Source of the DNA: an uncultured Pelagibacteraceae bacterium | GTDB taxonomy: Bacteria; Pseudomonadota; Alphaproteobacteria; Pelagibacterales; Pelagibacteraceae | Length of the DNA: 59,551 nucleotides | Reading direction: 5' to 3' | NCBI GenBank assembly: GCA_902603625.1 | Contig: CACKVM010000003.1 | Location: 1 to 59,551 of the forward strand | In this document: piece by piece, positions 55,787-59,551 of the stretch | How the letters are laid out: every line of letters starts with the position of its first letter | Numbering within the stretch: position 1 is the stretch's first letter | Notes under the pieces: model-generated | What the model was told of the DNA's origin: nothing | Databases searched by the model: none | What the model saw: only the letters and a program-made list of their open reading frames with translations | Translations under genes and position numbers: made by a program

Positions 55787-55802
55787 TTGACACAAGTGAC
55801 AA
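55787..55802. promoter_or_regulatory. Imperfect palindrome in the divergent dctP / GMC promoter region
   Basis: TTGACACAAGTGACAA reads as TTGaCAC-AA-GTGaCAA, symmetric about the central AA except at one position per arm. It lies in the only non-coding stretch (55731-55862) between two divergent operons and contains a TTGACA hexamer. This is the expected place for an operator of a regulator controlling both directions. No regulator gene is adjacent. Confidence 0.4.
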
Positions 55803-55862
55803 TTGATAAATATGAGTGTAAAAACTTTAAAAAACTAAAACTAAAAAAAAATTCAACTGCTA

Positions 55863-57473
55863 ATGGAAAATTTTGATTACATTATTATTGGAGCAGGATC
55901 TGCTGGCTGCGTTCTTGCAAATAGACTTTCTGCAAATCCATCAAATAAAGTTTTATTAATCGAAGCTGGTGGTAAAGATAATTATCCATGGATACATATT
56001 CCAGTTGGATATTTTAAAACTATGCATAATCCTAAGGTTGATTGGTGTTTTAAAACTGAACCTGATGAAACAATGAATAATAGATCAATAAGATATCCTA
56101 GAGGAAAAACTTTAGGTGGTAGCTCTTCTATTAATGGACTTTTATGGATTAGAGGTCAAAAAGAAGATTATGATGTATGGAGACAACTGGGTAATACAGG
56201 TTGGGACTGGGAAAATGTATTGCCGTATTTTCTGAAATCAGAGAATAATGAATTAGGAAAAAGTGAATTTCATAATGACAGTGGCCCAATTACTGTAGCT
56301 AATAAAAAAATAAATTTAAAATTACTAGATGAATTTCAAAATGCAGCTGAAGAATATGGAATACCTAAAACAAATGATTTTAATACTGGAGACAACTTTG
56401 GTGTAGGTTTTTTTCAATTCACTACAAGCTTTAATAAAGTAGGATTAAAACTTAGATGTAGTGCAGCTAAAGGATACTTAAATCCTGTTAAAAAAAGATC
56501 GAATCTAAAAATTTTAACTAAAGCACATGTTCAAAAAATAAATTTTGCAGACAAGAAAGCTTTAGGTGTTAATTATTTTATTGGAGAAAAGATTAATACT
56601 GTTAATGCAAATAAAGAAGTTATTTTGTCGGCAGGATCAATTGGATCTCCTCATATTTTACAGGTATCTGGAATTGGTGAAGTTAACAAACTAAAAAACT
56701 TAGGTATAGAAATAGTTCATAAATCAAATGGAGTTGGTAAAAATTTACAGGATCACTTAATGTTTAGACCAGTTTATAAAGTCAAAAATTTAAAATCACT
56801 CAATAGAAAAGTTGAAAGTTTATTTGGAAGATTTTTAATGGGACTTGAATATTTAGTTAATCAAAGTGGGCCAGTGACTATGGGGGCTAGTCAAGTTTGT
56901 GGGTTTGTTAAAAGTGATCCGTTGAGAGCTACTCCTAATTTACAATTTCATGTATCACCTGTGAGTACAGACATATTAGGTGTAACTCCGATGCATGACT
57001 TTGAAGGAATTACTCCAACTGTTGCAAATATTAGACCTACAAGTAGAGGTGAAATAAATATAGTTAGCAATGATAGTAGAATTTATCCCAAAATTAAGAT
57101 GAACTATTTATCTACAGATGATGACAGAAAAGTAGCAGCTCAAGGATTAAAAATTGTTAGAAAAATAATGTTAGAAACTGAAACATTCAAAAAATATGAG
57201 CCAGAGGAATATAGACCAGGAGTTCATATTACAGATGATGAAGAATTAGTTAAAGCAGGTTCAGATTATACTCAAACAATTTTTCATCCTGTTGGTACTT
57301 GCAAAATGGGACAGGATGATATGGCAGTTGTAGATGAAAAGCTTAGAGTAATAGGTATAAAAAATTTAAGGGTAATAGATGCATCAATCATGCCAAATAT
57401 TACCTCGGGTAATACAAATGCACCTACAATAATGATTGCGGAAAAAGGTGCAGATATGATACTTAAAAGTTAA
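55863..57473 (+). CDS. GMC-family FAD oxidoreductase (choline/alcohol dehydrogenase-like)
   Basis: A 536-residue flavoprotein with the FAD-binding motif GAGSAGC at residues 10-16, the GMC signature GKTLGGSSSINGLLWIRGQ, AGSIGSPHILQVSGIG in the middle and the C-terminal HPVGTCKMG with the active-site His. It oxidises an alcohol group; choline dehydrogenase and various alcohol dehydrogenases are the nearest types, and BetA proper cannot be claimed. Its stop overlaps the TerC-like gene by 1 nt (TAATG). Divergent from the TRAP operon, it may act on the imported compound. Confidence 0.9.
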   Translation: MENFDYIIIGAGSAGCVLANRLSANPSNKVLLIEAGGKDNYPWIHIPVGYFKTMHNPKVDWCFKTEPDETMNNRSIRYPRGKTLGGSSSINGLLWIRGQKEDYDVWRQLGNTGWDWENVLPYFLKSENNELGKSEFHNDSGPITVANKKINLKLLDEFQNAAEEYGIPKTNDFNTGDNFGVGFFQFTTSFNKVGLKLRCSAAKGYLNPVKKRSNLKILTKAHVQKINFADKKALGVNYFIGEKINTVNANKEVILSAGSIGSPHILQVSGIGEVNKLKNLGIEIVHKSNGVGKNLQDHLMFRPVYKVKNLKSLNRKVESLFGRFLMGLEYLVNQSGPVTMGASQVCGFVKSDPLRATPNLQFHVSPVSTDILGVTPMHDFEGITPTVANIRPTSRGEINIVSNDSRIYPKIKMNYLSTDDDRKVAAQGLKIVRKIMLETETFKKYEPEEYRPGVHITDDEELVKAGSDYTQTIFHPVGTCKMGQDDMAVVDEKLRVIGIKNLRVIDASIMPNITSGNTNAPTIMIAEKGADMILKS

Positions 57474-58066
57474 TGTTCGTTGATTTATTCACACCTGAAC
57501 AAATAACTATCTTAACTCAAATAATCTTAATTGATCTTGTTTTAGCAGGAGACAATGCAATCATTATTGGGATGGTTGCATCAAAATTTCCTCCAGAGCA
57601 AAAAAAAAAGATTATTTTTTGGGGAATAGGCGGAGCTGTAGTTTTAAGAATAATTTTAACTTTACTTACAGCTTATTTACTTCAAATTACTGGCTTAAGA
57701 TTAATTGGTGGACTTTTATTACTTTATATAATTTATAAGCTTTATGTAGATGTAATAAAAGGTTCAAATCAAGAGAGTGATATTAATGTTGATAATTCAA
57801 GTTTTTTAAAAGCAATTTGGACTATTTTATTAGCTGATTTTACGATGAGTCTCGATAATGTTTTAGGTGTAGCTGGAGCGGCAGGTGACCATTATTATTT
57901 ATTAATTTTTGGTCTTATTTTATCAATAGTGTTAATGGCAACAGCTGCTACTTTAATATCCAGCTGGATAAAAAAATATAAATGGATAGCGTGGGCTGGT
58001 TTATTAGCAATATTACTTGTTGCTATTGAGTTGATTTACACAGATATTAAAATATTATTTTTATAA
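57473..58066 (+). CDS. TerC/YjbE-family membrane protein
   Basis: A 197-residue integral membrane protein with about seven helices and the two family motifs: LIDLVLAGDNAIIIGM near residue 24 and LADFTMSLDNVLGVAGAAG near residue 125, each with acidic and Asn residues thought to bind a divalent metal. Members of this group have been linked to Mn2+ export. No yybP-ykoY riboswitch is visible upstream; the gene is embedded in the GMC-led operon by 1 nt overlaps on both sides, unexpected for a metal exporter. Confidence 0.85.
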   Translation: MFVDLFTPEQITILTQIILIDLVLAGDNAIIIGMVASKFPPEQKKKIIFWGIGGAVVLRIILTLLTAYLLQITGLRLIGGLLLLYIIYKLYVDVIKGSNQESDINVDNSSFLKAIWTILLADFTMSLDNVLGVAGAAGDHYYLLIFGLILSIVLMATAATLISSWIKKYKWIAWAGLLAILLVAIELIYTDIKILFL

Positions 58067-58833
58067 TGTTTTTAAAAAAATATAACCTCAAAAATAAAAC
58101 TGCAGTTGTCACTGGAGCAGGAAAAGGTATTGGAAGAGCTTGCGCGATAGCATTAGCAGAAGCAGGAGCACATCTCATAATCATAAGCAGGACTAGAAAA
58201 GATTTAGATGAAGTGTCAAAAAAAGTAAGAAAATTTAAATCTAAATGTAAATCATTTGTTTGTGACATTACAAATTACAATGAAATCAAAGATATTATTA
58301 ATAAACAAGATAGAATAGATATTTTAATTAATAATGCAGGTAATAATATTCCTGAACACTTTACAAAAGTAAAAACAAAAAACATGGAATATCTAGTTAA
58401 GATAAATACTATAGCAACTTTTAACCTCGCACAATTGTGTGCCCTTAAAATGATAAAAACAAAGAATAGAAAAAAAATTGGTGGTGCAATTGTCAATATG
58501 TCGTCTCAAATGGGTCATGTGGGTGGACCAATAAGAAGTGTATATAATATGACAAAATTTGGTTTGGAGGGGCTTACAAAAGGTATGTCTATTGATCTTG
58601 CTAAATACAACATAAGAGTGAACACTGTATGTCCAACATTTGTTGTAACCCCTATGACAAGTAAATTTCTAAAAAGTAAAAAATTCAAAAACGAAGTCTT
58701 AGGTAATATACCACTTGGTAGATTTGCCGAGTTATCTGATGTAGCCTCAGCTGCTGTCTTTTTAGCATCAGATGCCGCTTCAATGATAAGCGGAACTTCA
58801 TTATTGGTTGATGGTGGATGGACTGCAAAATAA
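58066..58833 (+). CDS. Short-chain dehydrogenase/reductase
   Basis: A 255-residue NAD(P)-dependent oxidoreductase with TGAGKGIG at residues 17-24, NNAGNN, catalytic Ser in NMSSQMGHVGGP and Tyr/Lys in YNMTKFG, and a GTSLLVDGGWTAK C terminus. Second dehydrogenase of the region; it follows the TerC-like gene with a 1 nt overlap and could take the aldehyde or ketone formed by the GMC enzyme, though this is only contextual. The M23 peptidase gene starts 16 nt inside its end. Confidence 0.87.
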   Translation: MFLKKYNLKNKTAVVTGAGKGIGRACAIALAEAGAHLIIISRTRKDLDEVSKKVRKFKSKCKSFVCDITNYNEIKDIINKQDRIDILINNAGNNIPEHFTKVKTKNMEYLVKINTIATFNLAQLCALKMIKTKNRKKIGGAIVNMSSQMGHVGGPIRSVYNMTKFGLEGLTKGMSIDLAKYNIRVNTVCPTFVVTPMTSKFLKSKKFKNEVLGNIPLGRFAELSDVASAAVFLASDAASMISGTSLLVDGGWTAK

Positions 58834-59551
58834 TAAATAAATATTTTTTTTGTATAATTTTCTTTTTTACTACACAAATTAACGCTTTAGAATTTAAGGG
58901 AAAGTTTTTACAAGGACACTATATCATTGGAATGACAGATTCATCTGCGAAGATATTCATTGATAAAAAACAAGTTAAAGTCTCAAAAGATGGATATTTT
59001 GTATTCGGTATCGATAGGGATAGAAAATACGATTTAACAATTACTAAAATTGTAGGTAAGGATAAAAAAAAAATAATTAAAAAGATATTAAAAAGAAAAT
59101 ATAACATTCAAAGGATTGATGGTTTAGAAGAAAGTAAAGTAACACCTCCTGAATCTGTGTATAAAAGAATCAAAGAGGAAAATAATAAAATTGGAGAAGC
59201 AAGAGCAATTAATTCAGATCTACCTTTTTTTAAGAATCAATTCATAATGCCAGTAGAGGGTATCATTAGTGGAGTTTATGGGAGTCAAAGAATATTAAAT
59301 GGTAAACCTAAATGGCCTCATTATGGAATTGACATTGCTGCGAAAAAGGGGACCAAAATCAAATCTGCAGCAACCGGCGTAGTAACAATGGCTGAGCCAG
59401 ATCTGTATTATACAGGTGGAACGATTATCATGGACCACGGTCATGGCATTTCAACTATATACTCACATTGTGCCACTATAAACGTTAAAGTTGGTGACGA
59501 AGTCCTACAAGGAGATGTTATTGGTACTGTTGGTTCTACTGGAAGATCTAC
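58818..59551 (+). CDS. M23 family peptidase (5' part, cut by window end)
   Basis: Starts at ATG 58818 inside the dehydrogenase gene and is still open at the window end (about 244 residues visible). The product has a signal peptide (MDCKIINKYFFCIIFFFTTQINA), a non-catalytic N-terminal domain with charged segments to about residue 145, and a LytM/M23 domain: HYGIDIAAKKGTK with the zinc His and Asp, DHGHGISTIYSHCA with the further His residues, and KVGDEVLQGDVIGTVG. Likely a cell-wall endopeptidase or a scaffold of one. Its place at the end of a metabolic operon is probably incidental. Confidence 0.9.
   Translation, partial: MDCKIINKYFFCIIFFFTTQINALEFKGKFLQGHYIIGMTDSSAKIFIDKKQVKVSKDGYFVFGIDRDRKYDLTITKIVGKDKKKIIKKILKRKYNIQRIDGLEESKVTPPESVYKRIKEENNKIGEARAINSDLPFFKNQFIMPVEGIISGVYGSQRILNGKPKWPHYGIDIAAKKGTKIKSAATGVVTMAEPDLYYTGGTIIMDHGHGISTIYSHCATINVKVGDEVLQGDVIGTVGSTGRS

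Noticed and set aside
57440-57480. Mn2+-sensing yybP-ykoY riboswitch before the TerC-like gene
   Set aside because: There is no space: the gene starts on the last base of the preceding stop codon, and no such fold is visible in the upstream coding sequence.
58047-58877. Open frames on the - strand opposite the second short-chain dehydrogenase
   Set aside because: They mirror the conserved dehydrogenase codons and have no recognisable motif or ribosome-binding site.
1-59551. CRISPR array, insertion sequence or prophage
   Set aside because: No regularly spaced repeats, transposase, integrase or phage structural motifs were seen on either strand.

Overview
The window is a low-GC, gene-dense stretch of an alphaproteobacterial chromosome, most likely a member of the SAR11 clade (Pelagibacterales, Candidatus Pelagibacter-like). 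Three things point there: the strong A/T bias, with Lys/Asn/Ile-rich proteins; stop and start codons that overlap by 1, 4 or 8 nt almost everywhere; and alphaproteobacterial gene neighbourhoods that have been pruned. Examples of the last are trpDC-lexA-gltX, nuoA-N-birA-coaX-rnj-proS-lolCD-dnaE, rpsB-tsf-frr-uppS-cdsA-dxr-bamA-lpx, and tig-clpP-clpX-lon. No intergenic stretch exceeds about 130 bp. I see no rRNA, insertion sequence, prophage or CRISPR array.

Layout. Positions 1-4223 (+ strand) hold the end of trpG, then trpD and trpC (tryptophan synthesis), the SOS repressor lexA with its own operator, and gltX. Positions 4203-15965 (- strand) carry a 13-gene run from rpsB to lpxB: translation factors (S2, EF-Ts, RRF), isoprenoid and phospholipid steps (UppS, CdsA, Dxr), outer-membrane assembly (BamA, OmpH/Skp) and lipid A synthesis (FabZ, LpxD, LpxA, LpxI, LpxB). 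It begins with a structured leader RNA in front of rpsB. Positions 15966-39672 (- strand) form a nearly gapless 22-gene run: all 14 subunits of respiratory complex I (nuoA-N), then birA, coaX, rnj, a DUF1467 gene, proS, lolC, lolD and dnaE. A Fur-box-like palindrome overlaps the candidate promoter in front of nuoA.

Positions 39791-46799 (- strand) hold tRNA-Asp and tRNA-Val, a very A/T-rich glycosyltransferase-like gene, a 39-codon membrane miniprotein, and the proteostasis block lon, clpX, clpP, tig, with tRNA-Leu directly upstream of tig. lon and clpX each have a heat-shock sigma-32-like promoter. Positions 46852-50382 contain mixed small operons: a DUF1289 protein, small secreted or membrane proteins, a periplasmic histidine phosphatase, a family 5 uracil-DNA glycosylase, a YbgC-like thioesterase and a DUF3047 protein.

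Positions 50379-59551 are the most accessory-looking part. On the - strand there is a transport operon: a TRAP transporter (dctP, terminator, dctQ, dctM), an NCS1 permease and a short-chain dehydrogenase. Divergent from it on the + strand is a second operon: a GMC alcohol/choline dehydrogenase-like flavoprotein, a TerC/YjbE membrane protein, a second short-chain dehydrogenase and an M23 peptidase cut by the window end. Together these look like an uptake-and-oxidation module for a small organic solute, but the substrate cannot be read from the sequence.

The most interesting regulatory signals are the rpsB leader, the lexA operators, the Fur-like box at nuoA, the intra-operon terminator after dctP, and several promoters placed so close to start codons that leaderless mRNAs are predicted.
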